DNA of 52,110 bases from an uncultured Clostridia bacterium (GTDB lineage Bacteria > Bacillota > Clostridia > TANB77 > CAG-508), in assembly GCA_947631185.1 (NCBI GenBank), contig CANRKJ010000013.1, forward strand, positions 1 through 52,110, read 5' to 3'. The translations under genes and the position numbers were made by a program. Of the stretch, positions 35,669-43,057 are shown in pieces; the first letter of the stretch is position 1, and the number at the start of each line of letters is the position of its first letter. The notes beneath the pieces are model-generated. The model did no database searches and had not been told where the DNA came from. It was given only the letters and a program-made list of their open reading frames with translations.

Positions 35669-35803
35669 TTAACCTCTATAATTATTTTCTACCTCAATAG
35701 GTATTGCTTGCAATTGCATTTCTTCAAATTTATTTTCTTTTGCATGAACTGCAATGATAGAACAAAAATTTTGAAAAAAAGTTATAAATAATTTTTTTAA
35801 AAT
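35669..35803 (-). CDS. possible small secreted peptide (about 44 codons, non-ATG start)
   Basis: I do not recognise a family. A perfect AGGAGG (35818-35813) precedes an open frame ending at TAA 35669, but no ATG, GTG or TTG stands at normal distance. Candidates are ATT at 35803 (9 nt after the site), ATA at 35809, or a TTG at 35824 upstream of the site. The product would begin with a basic-hydrophobic signal-like part (ILKKLFITFFQNFCSIIAVHA) cut after VHA, leaving a polar peptide KENKFEEMQLQAIPIEVENN plus YRG. The amino-acid content is far from what the AT-rich background would give by chance. It lies downstream of the AAA ATPase. It may be a peptide signal, or a gene with a mutated start. 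Confidence 0.4.
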   Translation of the reverse strand: MLKKLFITFFQNFCSIIAVHAKENKFEEMQLQAIPIEVENNYRG

Positions 35804-36160
35804 ATTTATTAACCTCCTATTCAATTTTCAATCTACTTTTTCAGATGAGATATATTTGTTTACTCATCATGGTTATATTTTTGCACAAAGAAATTTCTTT
35901 TGCAATACCTATTTTTTCAAATTTCTTATTCAATATTATTAAAACTTTTACGGAATTTTAATGAATAAATCATTTATTACAATTTTATTAAATTTTATTT
36001 GATATAAAATTCAAATCTGATTTTTACTTACGCAACAAAGCATTTGATACATATTAAATTTATATTAAAAAAAAGAAAAATTTTTATATATTTTTGAAAT
36101 TTATAAAACATATTTAATAATATACTATCTATTTTTTATTAATTTATATTAATTTTCCAT

Positions 36161-36200
36161 AAAAAAATATATAGAATTAAAACATTTTAATTCTATATAC
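36161..36200 (-). terminator. terminator after AAA ATPase
   Basis: The stem TATAGAATTAAAA / TTTTAATTCTATA, followed by a T-run on the minus strand. Confidence 0.75.
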
Positions 36201-36205
36201 CTTTT

Positions 36206-37966
36206 TTACATTTTCAATAAATTTTCTACAGAAATATCTTCAGCTATAATTGTTCTTATTTGTTTCTTACTCTTTTTATTCTTACAATTTGAAGCATGCT
36301 TTATTATAGTTTTTTCATATAAGTTTCTGACAAACCTAGCATTTCCGAAGTTTGGGGTTCCTTTATACTCTTCTATAATTTTTATAGCTTTTTCTATTGC
36401 ATCTTTTTCAATAAAAAATCCTGCTTTCTCTATCATAGATTTAAATATAAGAATTAGTTCATCAACAGTATAATCATTAAATTCCATAATATAACCAATT
36501 CTTGATGCTATTCCAGAATTAGAATTTAGAAAATCATTCATCTCTTTAGTATATCCTGCTAATATTACTACTAAATTATCTCTATAATTTTCCATTGCCT
36601 GAATTAAAGTTGCCACACATTCCTCATTAAATGAATTATTTCGTCCCGGCTTACTAGCAAGAGTATATGCTTCATCAATAAATAAAACTCCTCCTAAAGC
36701 TTTTTCTATAACTTTCATTGTTTTAGGAGCTGTCTGCCCAACATACTCCCCTACTAAATCTTTAACAGAAACCTCCATAAATTTATTTTGTTTTATATAT
36801 TTTAAGTTATATAAAATTTCTGAAACCATTCTAGCAACTGTAGTCTTTCCTGTTCCAGGATTTCCTAAAAAAATCATATGAAGATTGGTATCTTTTAATT
36901 TTACATCTGTTCCAACTTTTTCTTTAAATCGCATCAAATTAACTAATTCATTTAACATTTCTTTCACGTTTTTTAGACCTACAAGCTCATTTAATTCATA
37001 AAATATTTCATCAATTGATTTGTCTTTTTCATAACTAGGTATCGTATCTTTAGTAATATTTTCTTTTGTTTTATTAAACAATATCTTCTCATAAATTGAA
37101 TCTCTATATTCTGAATAAGTCATATCAGTTTTTGGATATGTTGCCACAATATAATCTAATAAACTAACTTCAAAATCTTCATCTACATCATAATCCTTCT
37201 TTAATTTTTCTAATAATTCTTGGTAAATATCTTGACTTTCAGGTTTAATAGTTTGAAGTTTAAAATCAAATATTCTATCTCTCATAACAATATGATTTGA
37301 AAATCCATTATTAACTTTTTCTTCATTTTTATCAACAACTATAGTTATTTTTCTATTTCCTTCATTTAATAATTTATCTTCCCATATAGTAAGTATTCCT
37401 TCTCTTATTAACTCTTTTTGACCTGAAATTCCATCAATATCCTTAAATACTAAAACATTATAATTGCTTTTATAAATTTTTATTAGATCCTCTTCACTAG
37501 CTTGAAAAAAAGATGTTTCATATATTTTATTTCCTTGAATATAATTAAAATAACTCAATCCATCTGCAATTATTTCTACAACATCTCTTGTTATTTCTCG
37601 ACTATCTGAATAAAGTCTTAAATCAAAATTTATATAATTCTTTATTTCATTATTTTCATAATTTTTAGCATAACTCATCATCTTTTTTAAAGTTTCTTTA
37701 GATTCATCTGTTAAATACAAGTTTTCAATTCTTTCAAATAATTCGTTTAATTTATCTTCTTTTTGTTTTTCGTTATTTTTTAAATTATTCTCTTCCTCTT
37801 TTTTTCTAGAAACTATTTCTGAAATTGATTCACTATTATCATTAATTTTTTTTAATTCTGACGTAAAATTAGACAACTCATCATTTATCTTATCATTATT
37901 CTTTTTATTAATATTTGAATTAAAAAAATCATTGTATAAATTTCCTAAAAAGTTATTATCATCCAT
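36206..37966 (-). CDS. CbxX/CfqX (SpoVK-like) AAA+ ATPase
   Basis: AAA+ ATPase of the CbxX/SpoVK type, ring-forming remodelling enzymes; SpoVK is needed for spore maturation and CbxX activates Rubisco elsewhere. The N-terminal ~100 residues are low-complexity and charged. A middle region (about 105-300) resembles a degenerate AAA or partner-binding domain without Walker motifs. The C-terminal AAA+ core has LVGLKNVKEML, Walker A GNPGTGKTT (about 369), VGEYVGQTAPKT, Walker B GGVLFIDEAYTL, the sensor AGYTKEM, the arginine finger region GIASRIGY and sensor-2 GNARFVRN. The start at 37966 (MDDNNF) is placed by the leader element; an in-frame ATG lies four codons upstream (37978) but touches the ribosome site. 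The gene for a coiled-coil protein lies upstream. Confidence 0.85.
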   Translation of the reverse strand: MDDNNFLGNLYNDFFNSNINKKNNDKINDELSNFTSELKKINDNSESISEIVSRKKEEENNLKNNEKQKEDKLNELFERIENLYLTDESKETLKKMMSYAKNYENNEIKNYINFDLRLYSDSREITRDVVEIIADGLSYFNYIQGNKIYETSFFQASEEDLIKIYKSNYNVLVFKDIDGISGQKELIREGILTIWEDKLLNEGNRKITIVVDKNEEKVNNGFSNHIVMRDRIFDFKLQTIKPESQDIYQELLEKLKKDYDVDEDFEVSLLDYIVATYPKTDMTYSEYRDSIYEKILFNKTKENITKDTIPSYEKDKSIDEIFYELNELVGLKNVKEMLNELVNLMRFKEKVGTDVKLKDTNLHMIFLGNPGTGKTTVARMVSEILYNLKYIKQNKFMEVSVKDLVGEYVGQTAPKTMKVIEKALGGVLFIDEAYTLASKPGRNNSFNEECVATLIQAMENYRDNLVVILAGYTKEMNDFLNSNSGIASRIGYIMEFNDYTVDELILIFKSMIEKAGFFIEKDAIEKAIKIIEEYKGTPNFGNARFVRNLYEKTIIKHASNCKNKKSKKQIRTIIAEDISVENLLKM

Positions 37967-38044
37967 ATTTAATCTCATTCCTTCCTAAGTCACAAATCTA
38001 GCTGGAAAAGAATTAAATTGTAATTATTTTTCAATCTTTTCCCT
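37967..38044 (-). promoter_or_regulatory. shared leader element, AAA ATPase copy
   Basis: TAGGGAAAAGATTGAAAAAT, a GGAAAAG/CTTTTCC stem, GCTAGATTTGTG, then CTTAGGAAGGAATGA directly before the gene. It matches the prs leader along its whole length and the dacF leader in the right half, with stem sequences that differ but still pair. Confidence 0.65.
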
Positions 38045-38114
38045 AAATCATAATTGTTTTAATATTTTTATTATATAAAATTCTTTAATACATATCAAGT
38101 TTTTAAATAAAATA

Positions 38115-38219
38115 AAAATGTGTTACTAATATTGAAGTTTATATACTAGGAAGTTCGGAGGACTTTCCTAGTATATTTTTACTTTTGATAAACAGTTTCA
38201 ATATTAATACCACACTTTT
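38115..38219. repeat. 105-bp nested palindrome
   Basis: The outer arms (38115-38137 and 38197-38219, GTG...AATATTGAA / TTCAATATT...CAC) enclose an inner hairpin (38141-38176, ATATACTAGGAAGTT / ACTTTCCTAGTATAT). The inner core is shared with 12340-12380 and 25752-25796. It is MITE-like and may also end transcription of the neighbouring minus-strand gene. Confidence 0.65.
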
Positions 38220-39030
38220 ATTTATTTTTTCTTTTTATTTTATCTAATTTTTTTAATAATTTTGAATATTCCACTTCAATTTCATTTATTTTTTCATTTA
38301 TATCATCTTTCTTACGCCTTAATAAAATTTCACTTTTTAAAATTGTTTTATTAGAAAAAGTTTCAGAAGTTCTAATTTTAAGAATTGTAGATTTATTTTC
38401 TTCTAATACATTCTCATAAACATTTTTTAATTTTATCATATATTCATAATCACCAATTTCTAATCCTTGATTTATATGATTTTGTTCGCATAAAGCTTTT
38501 AATCTTACCATTATATTTAAGTTACAATCTTTATATGAATTTTTTAAAATATCATATAACTGATTTTCTAAAATCGAATTATTTATGTTAATTAAAGGAC
38601 ATAATCTGATAATTAAATCTGTATATAATAAATTTAATTTATCAATATACTCATTAGATTGTTTATCTTTTTGAGTATATTCTATCGCAGATTCAATTTC
38701 TTTTTTTAATAATATATACTCATTATTTTTATTTTTAAATTCTTTATCAATTAATTTATCAATTTCGTTTTCTAGTATTTCATTATTGTGTTTTAATTGT
38801 TCATCATATATAGAAATTTTTCTTCTTAATTTATCAATATTTAATTCTGCTAAAAATAATTCTGATTCATTAACACCCAATTTAAGAATATATGAATATT
38901 TAATTTCCGGAATAACATAATTTGAAAGCCACTCTTTTTCTACTATTTTTTTTGCAACTTCTTTTTTTAAATTATTTACTTGAATTATTAATTGCATATA
39001 TCTTGAATCTAAATACATATCAAGTGCCAT
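38218..39030 (-). CDS. coiled-coil protein next to AAA ATPase
   Basis: I cannot name its family. The 270-residue product begins MALDMYLDSRYMQLIIQVNN and is almost entirely charged helix with heptad-like runs (LRRKISIYDEQLKHNNEILENEIDKL, and a final LLRRKKDDINEKINEIEVEYSKLLKKL). It has no signal or membrane segment. A good GGAGG site precedes the ATG; dapL ends 12 nt upstream, so it is probably read with dapL. A nested palindrome separates it from the AAA ATPase. The placement beside a CbxX-type ATPase suggests a possible substrate or adaptor, as inference only. Confidence 0.75.
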   Translation of the reverse strand: MALDMYLDSRYMQLIIQVNNLKKEVAKKIVEKEWLSNYVIPEIKYSYILKLGVNESELFLAELNIDKLRRKISIYDEQLKHNNEILENEIDKLIDKEFKNKNNEYILLKKEIESAIEYTQKDKQSNEYIDKLNLLYTDLIIRLCPLININNSILENQLYDILKNSYKDCNLNIMVRLKALCEQNHINQGLEIGDYEYMIKLKNVYENVLEENKSTILKIRTSETFSNKTILKSEILLRRKKDDINEKINEIEVEYSKLLKKLDKIKRKNK

Positions 39031-39042
39031 AAAACCTCCACT

Positions 39043-40284
39043 TTATAAATTTGACATTTTCTCTTTAATTCTTTTTATGGCCTCTTCTGTATTTTCTTTT
39101 GTTCCAAAACCAGTAAGTCTAAAATAACCTTCTCCACATGGTCCAAATCCAACTCCGGGTGTTCCAACAACATTGCATTTTTCAAGTAATCTATCAAAAA
39201 AGTCCCATGATAAAATTCCATCTGGTACTTTAAGCCAAACATAAGGTGCATTTACTCCACCATAACAAGTATATCCTGCTTCTTCTAATCCATTTTTTAT
39301 TATTTTAGCATTTTGTAAATAATAATTAATATTTTCTTTTATTTGCTTTTGACCTTCTTCTGAATATATTGCCTCAGCTCCTCTTTGTACTATATAAGAC
39401 ACACCATTAAATTTTGTTCCATGTCTTCTATTCCATAATCCATTTAAAGCTACTTCTTTTCCATTTATTGTATATCCTTTTAATTCTTTTGGGACTATTA
39501 AATATGCACATCTTACTCCAGTAAATCCAGCTGTTTTAGAAAAACTTCTAAATTCAATAGCTACTTCTTTAGCTCCTTCTATTTCATAAATACTATGTGG
39601 TACATCATCTTCAGTAATAAATGCTTCATATGCAGAATCATATAAAATTAAAGATTTATTTTCCTTAGCATAATCAACCCATTTTTTTAATTGAGCTTTT
39701 GTTAAAGTTGTTCCAGTAGGATTATTAGGGAAACATAAATAAATCATATCTGGGACTTTGCTAGGTAAATCTGGTTCAAAGTTATTTTCTGCTTTTGCTT
39801 CAAGATATACTATATTTTCGTAATGCCCTTTTTCTTTATTAAATTTTCCACTTCTTCCAGCCATGACATTTGTATCAAGATATACTGGATAAACAGGATC
39901 AGTAATTGCCACTATATTATTAATTCCTAAAATATCTCCTATATTACCACAATCACATTTTGCACCATCTGATACAAATATTTCATCAATTGATATATCA
40001 ATTCCTCTTTTTTTATAATCATATTCCGAAATTTTTTCTCTTAAAAATTCATATCCTTGCTCTAATCCGTAACCTTTAAAAGTTTCTGGTTCACCCATCT
40101 CATCAACTGCTTTATGCATTGCTTTTATTACTTCTGGAACAAGTGGTCTTGTAACATCTCCTATTCCTAATTTAATTACTTTTGCATTCGGATTTTTTTC
40201 TTGAAATGCTTTTACTTTTTTTGCAACAGTTGAAAACAAATAACTATCTTGTAATTCTAAATAATTTTCATTAATTTTAATCAT
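39043..40284 (-). CDS. dapL: LL-diaminopimelate aminotransferase
   Basis: PLP enzyme that turns tetrahydrodipicolinate into LL-DAP in one step, bypassing the succinylase or acetylase route to lysine and peptidoglycan. The 413-residue product has the family signatures [52 protein letters not shown], the PLP lysine in [13 protein letters not shown] and [11 protein letters not shown]. It is full length. The ATG follows TTAGGAGG. The divergent gene is murE, which uses the end product, and dapF lies 2.6 kb away, so the DAP pathway is clustered here. It has its own promoter (40347-40375). Confidence 0.96.
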   Translation of the reverse strand: MIKINENYLELQDSYLFSTVAKKVKAFQEKNPNAKVIKLGIGDVTRPLVPEVIKAMHKAVDEMGEPETFKGYGLEQGYEFLREKISEYDYKKRGIDISIDEIFVSDGAKCDCGNIGDILGINNIVAITDPVYPVYLDTNVMAGRSGKFNKEKGHYENIVYLEAKAENNFEPDLPSKVPDMIYLCFPNNPTGTTLTKAQLKKWVDYAKENKSLILYDSAYEAFITEDDVPHSIYEIEGAKEVAIEFRSFSKTAGFTGVRCAYLIVPKELKGYTINGKEVALNGLWNRRHGTKFNGVSYIVQRGAEAIYSEEGQKQIKENINYYLQNAKIIKNGLEEAGYTCYGGVNAPYVWLKVPDGILSWDFFDRLLEKCNVVGTPGVGFGPCGEGYFRLTGFGTKENTEEAIKRIKEKMSNL

Positions 40285-40346
40285 TTTAGCCTCCTAAATG
40301 ATTCATATGCTACTTAAAAATAAATTATTATTATTAAGTTTTTATA

Positions 40347-40375
40347 TTTATATCATTTTGTCATCCTTTTTTCAA
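40347..40375 (-). promoter_or_regulatory. sigma-A-type promoter of dapL
   Basis: On the minus strand TTGAAA (40370-40375), 17-bp spacer, TATAAA (40347-40352). Confidence 0.6.
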
Positions 40376-40425
40376 TAGAATTTTGAAATATAATCTTTAT
40401 ACCATTTTCTTTTTAGTTTATTTTC

Positions 40426-40454
40426 TTTACATTTTAGCATAATAGATATATAAT
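40426..40454 (+). promoter_or_regulatory. sigma-A-type promoter of murE
   Basis: TTTACA (40426-40431), 17-bp spacer, TATAAT (40449-40454). Confidence 0.7.
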
Positions 40455-40518
40455 TTATAAAAATTTGAATTATAACAGTTTATTTTTCAATTTGCCTTTT
40501 AAGAAAGGAATTCAAAAT

Positions 40519-42003
40519 ATGAAACTAAAAAATTTACTTAAAAATGTTGATATTGTTGATGAAAAAGGAGATTTAGATATTGAAATAACTAATCTTCATT
40601 CTGATTCAAGAAAAATTAAACAAGGAGGATTATTTGTTGCAATAAATGGATTTTCTAAAAATGGTATAGAATTCATACCTAGTGCAATAGAAAATGGAGC
40701 TATAGCAGTAATAGTAGAACCTGATGTAAACATAAATTCATTGGATTATTCCATTCCTATAATATCTGTAAAAAATACTAGAAAAGCTTTAGCAATTCTT
40801 TCTTGTAATTTCTATGATAATCCTTCTAAAAAATTAAAACTTATTGGTGTTACAGGTACCAAAGGAAAAACTACTTCAACATTTATGATTAAATCAATAC
40901 TTGAAAATGCAGGCCATAAAGTTGGGCTAATAGGAAGTATTGCTGTTTATATTAATGATGAAAAAATAGAAGATACAGATAGGACTACTCCAGAAAGTAT
41001 TGAAATTCAAAAGCATCTAGCAAATATGGTAGAAAAAAATGTTGATATAGCTATAATAGAAGTTTCTTCTCAAGCAATGAAACTTGATAGAGTTGCAGGA
41101 TGCGAATTTGATACTGCATTGTTCACAAATCTATCAGAAGATCACATAAGTAAAAATGAACATCCAAATATGGAAGATTATTTTAATTGTAAATTAAGCT
41201 TACTAAAACTTGCTAAAACTATTGTTATAAATAATGATGATGAAAAAGTAAAAACAATAAGTTCAATTTTACCAGAAAAAAATATATTAACTTTTTCAAT
41301 AGATAATGACTCTAAATTTAAAGCGAACCCTGATAAAATTACCATAACAGATTCTTGCATTAATTTTGAAGTTCCTATAAATGGAAAGCCAGAACAAATC
41401 GAAGCTGCAATTCCTGGAAAATTCAGTATCTACAATGCTTTAGGAGCTATTGCTACAGCATCTGTATTTAATATAACAGCAAATAATGTAAAATCTGCTT
41501 TAAAAGACTTAAGAGTTTTAGGAAGAAGTGAACTTGTACCTAATAAATTAGGACTTACAATAATGATTGATTACGCACATACACCATCAAGTTTAGAAAG
41601 CATTCTTACAGCTGTAAAATCATATGCTAAAGGAAAAATAATTTGTGCTTGGGGTGTTGGTGGAGACAGAGATAAAGCAAAACGTCCTGTAATGGGTGAA
41701 ATTTCCGGTAGACTTGCTGATTTTACTGTTTTAATGTCAGATCAAGTTAGAACAGAAGATCCTTTACAAATTTTAAAAGACATTGAAAAAGGAATAATTC
41801 CTACAGGAAAACCATATAAAATAATTGTTGATAGAACAGAAGGAATAAGATATGCAATTTCTATAGCAAAAAAAGGAGATATAATAGTTATACCTGGTTT
41901 AGGACATGATTTATATTTAGAAAAAGATGGAATTAAACATCCTTATAACGAAAGAGTAGTAATTTCACAAATTATAGATGAAATGCTTGAGAGCAGAAAA
42001 TAA
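40519..42003 (+). CDS. murE: UDP-MurNAc-tripeptide synthetase (MurE)
   Basis: Cytoplasmic Mur ligase that adds the third amino acid to UDP-MurNAc-L-Ala-D-Glu using ATP. It starts at the ATG at 40519, nine nt after AAAGGA; an upstream in-frame ATG has no ribosome site. Its 494 residues show the N-terminal UDP-binding domain (LHSDSRKIKQGGLFVAI), the ATP loop GVTGTKGKTT, DRTTPES, EVSSQAMKLDR and the C-terminal AWGVGGDRDKAKRP. The amino-acid-selecting motif is unusual: DQVR (Asp408) replaces DNPR of DAP-adding enzymes, although RTEDP follows as expected, and GLGHD replaces GKGHE. Given dapL and dapF alongside, DAP is still the likely substrate. It ends at a bidirectional terminator. Confidence 0.9.
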   Translation: MKLKNLLKNVDIVDEKGDLDIEITNLHSDSRKIKQGGLFVAINGFSKNGIEFIPSAIENGAIAVIVEPDVNINSLDYSIPIISVKNTRKALAILSCNFYDNPSKKLKLIGVTGTKGKTTSTFMIKSILENAGHKVGLIGSIAVYINDEKIEDTDRTTPESIEIQKHLANMVEKNVDIAIIEVSSQAMKLDRVAGCEFDTALFTNLSEDHISKNEHPNMEDYFNCKLSLLKLAKTIVINNDDEKVKTISSILPEKNILTFSIDNDSKFKANPDKITITDSCINFEVPINGKPEQIEAAIPGKFSIYNALGAIATASVFNITANNVKSALKDLRVLGRSELVPNKLGLTIMIDYAHTPSSLESILTAVKSYAKGKIICAWGVGGDRDKAKRPVMGEISGRLADFTVLMSDQVRTEDPLQILKDIEKGIIPTGKPYKIIVDRTEGIRYAISIAKKGDIIVIPGLGHDLYLEKDGIKHPYNERVVISQIIDEMLESRK

Positions 42004-42040
42004 TAATTTTAAATAACAAGGGTACGAAAATTTTCTATAA

Positions 42041-42083
42041 AAAATAAAAGACACTTTAACGTTTGAAGTGTCTTTTATTTTTT
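42041..42083. terminator. bidirectional terminator between murE and dapF
   Basis: The stem AAAATAAAAGACACTT / AAGTGTCTTTTATTTT with a 9-nt loop, between convergent genes. Confidence 0.85.
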
Positions 42084-42092
42084 ATATTTAGT

Positions 42093-42941
42093 TTATAATT
42101 GATATATTTTTCCTTCATATACAAATTCAGCTTCACCTTTTAAAAAATAATTATCATTATCTTGTCTGACTTCTATTTTTCCTCCTTCTAATTCCACAAT
42201 TAAATCACTATCTGTGTATAATTTTTTTATTGATACTGCAGAAGCAGCTATAGCTCCTGTACCACATCCTAGTGTTTTCCCCACTCCTCTTTCCCATACT
42301 TTTACTTTTATTTTTGAACTATTTTCTACTTTAACAAATTCAACATTTGTTTTTTTAGGAAAATATTTATAATTTTCAACATATTCTCCAACTTTTTCTA
42401 AATTAAAATCATCATAATCATTAACAAAACATACCGCATGTGGATTTCCAACTGAAACAGGAATAAAATTAAAAACTCTATTATTATAGTCAATTTCTAA
42501 ATTTTGTAGTTCATCCTTTGTATGCGATTTAGGTAAATATACAGGAATACTATTAGCTTTAAAAATAACTTTTCCCATATTCACTTCTATTTTGCTTACT
42601 TTCTTGTTTTCAATATCTAGTTTTATGTTTTTCACTCCACCTAATGTTTCAATATTAAATTCATCTTTTTTTATTATATCAGTATCATATAATAATTTTG
42701 ACAAACATCTTATTCCATTACCACACATTTCTGCTTCTGACCCATCACTATTAAATATTCTCATTTTTATATCTGCAATTCTGCTAGTATAAAAATAAAT
42801 TACTCCATCAGCTCCTATTCCAAACTTCCTATCACATAAAAACTTTGATAAAATATTTAAATTATATTTTGGATAATCTCTAATACAATTTATAAGTATA
42901 AAATCATTTCCTACAGCTTGCATTTTAGAAAAATTAATCAT
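42093..42941 (-). CDS. dapF: diaminopimelate epimerase
   Basis: Converts LL-DAP to meso-DAP, the form used in peptidoglycan and for lysine. Two catalytic Cys residues are visible: NSDGSEAEMCGNGIRCL in the first half and GCGTGAIAASA in the second. The N-terminal MQAVGNDF and the VSVGNPHAV motif complete the family pattern. The start is the ATG at 42941 (MINFSKMQAVGNDF, 282 residues); the longer frame would start with a TTG touching the GAAGGG ribosome site. It works with dapL and murE close by, and lies downstream of the PBP gene after a terminator. Confidence 0.95.
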   Translation of the reverse strand: MINFSKMQAVGNDFILINCIRDYPKYNLNILSKFLCDRKFGIGADGVIYFYTSRIADIKMRIFNSDGSEAEMCGNGIRCLSKLLYDTDIIKKDEFNIETLGGVKNIKLDIENKKVSKIEVNMGKVIFKANSIPVYLPKSHTKDELQNLEIDYNNRVFNFIPVSVGNPHAVCFVNDYDDFNLEKVGEYVENYKYFPKKTNVEFVKVENSSKIKVKVWERGVGKTLGCGTGAIAASAVSIKKLYTDSDLIVELEGGKIEVRQDNDNYFLKGEAEFVYEGKIYQL

Positions 42942-43007
42942 ATAAATTATCAATCCCTTCTTTTGTTTGGTATTTGTAAATTATATGAATATAAAAAATA
43001 TATATGC

Positions 43008-43048
43008 AAAAAAAATGTGATAAATACTTTTGTATATATCACATTTTT
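43008..43048 (-). terminator. terminator after PBP gene
   Basis: The stem AAAAATGTGATA / TATCACATTTTT with a 12-nt loop. Confidence 0.75.
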
Positions 43049-43057
43049 CGTCATTTT

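Larger units (their letters stand above)
33965..36205. other. 2.2-kb gene-poor, repeat-rich region
   Basis: Between rubrerythrin and the AAA ATPase no normal-size gene is found on either strand. In order it holds the rubrerythrin promoter, a split GC-rich repeat with an inserted MITE, a 43-bp tandem array, a terminator-like hairpin and a palindrome (34842-34865), the TCTTTTGTA array, a TTATCC-rich part with several hairpins, a possible small-peptide gene, and the ATPase terminator. Confidence 0.75.

Noticed and set aside
35841..35945. Second small minus-strand frame just before the putative peptide
   Set aside because: It would need a TTG start without a ribosome site, and codes for only about 31 residues with no recognisable pattern.
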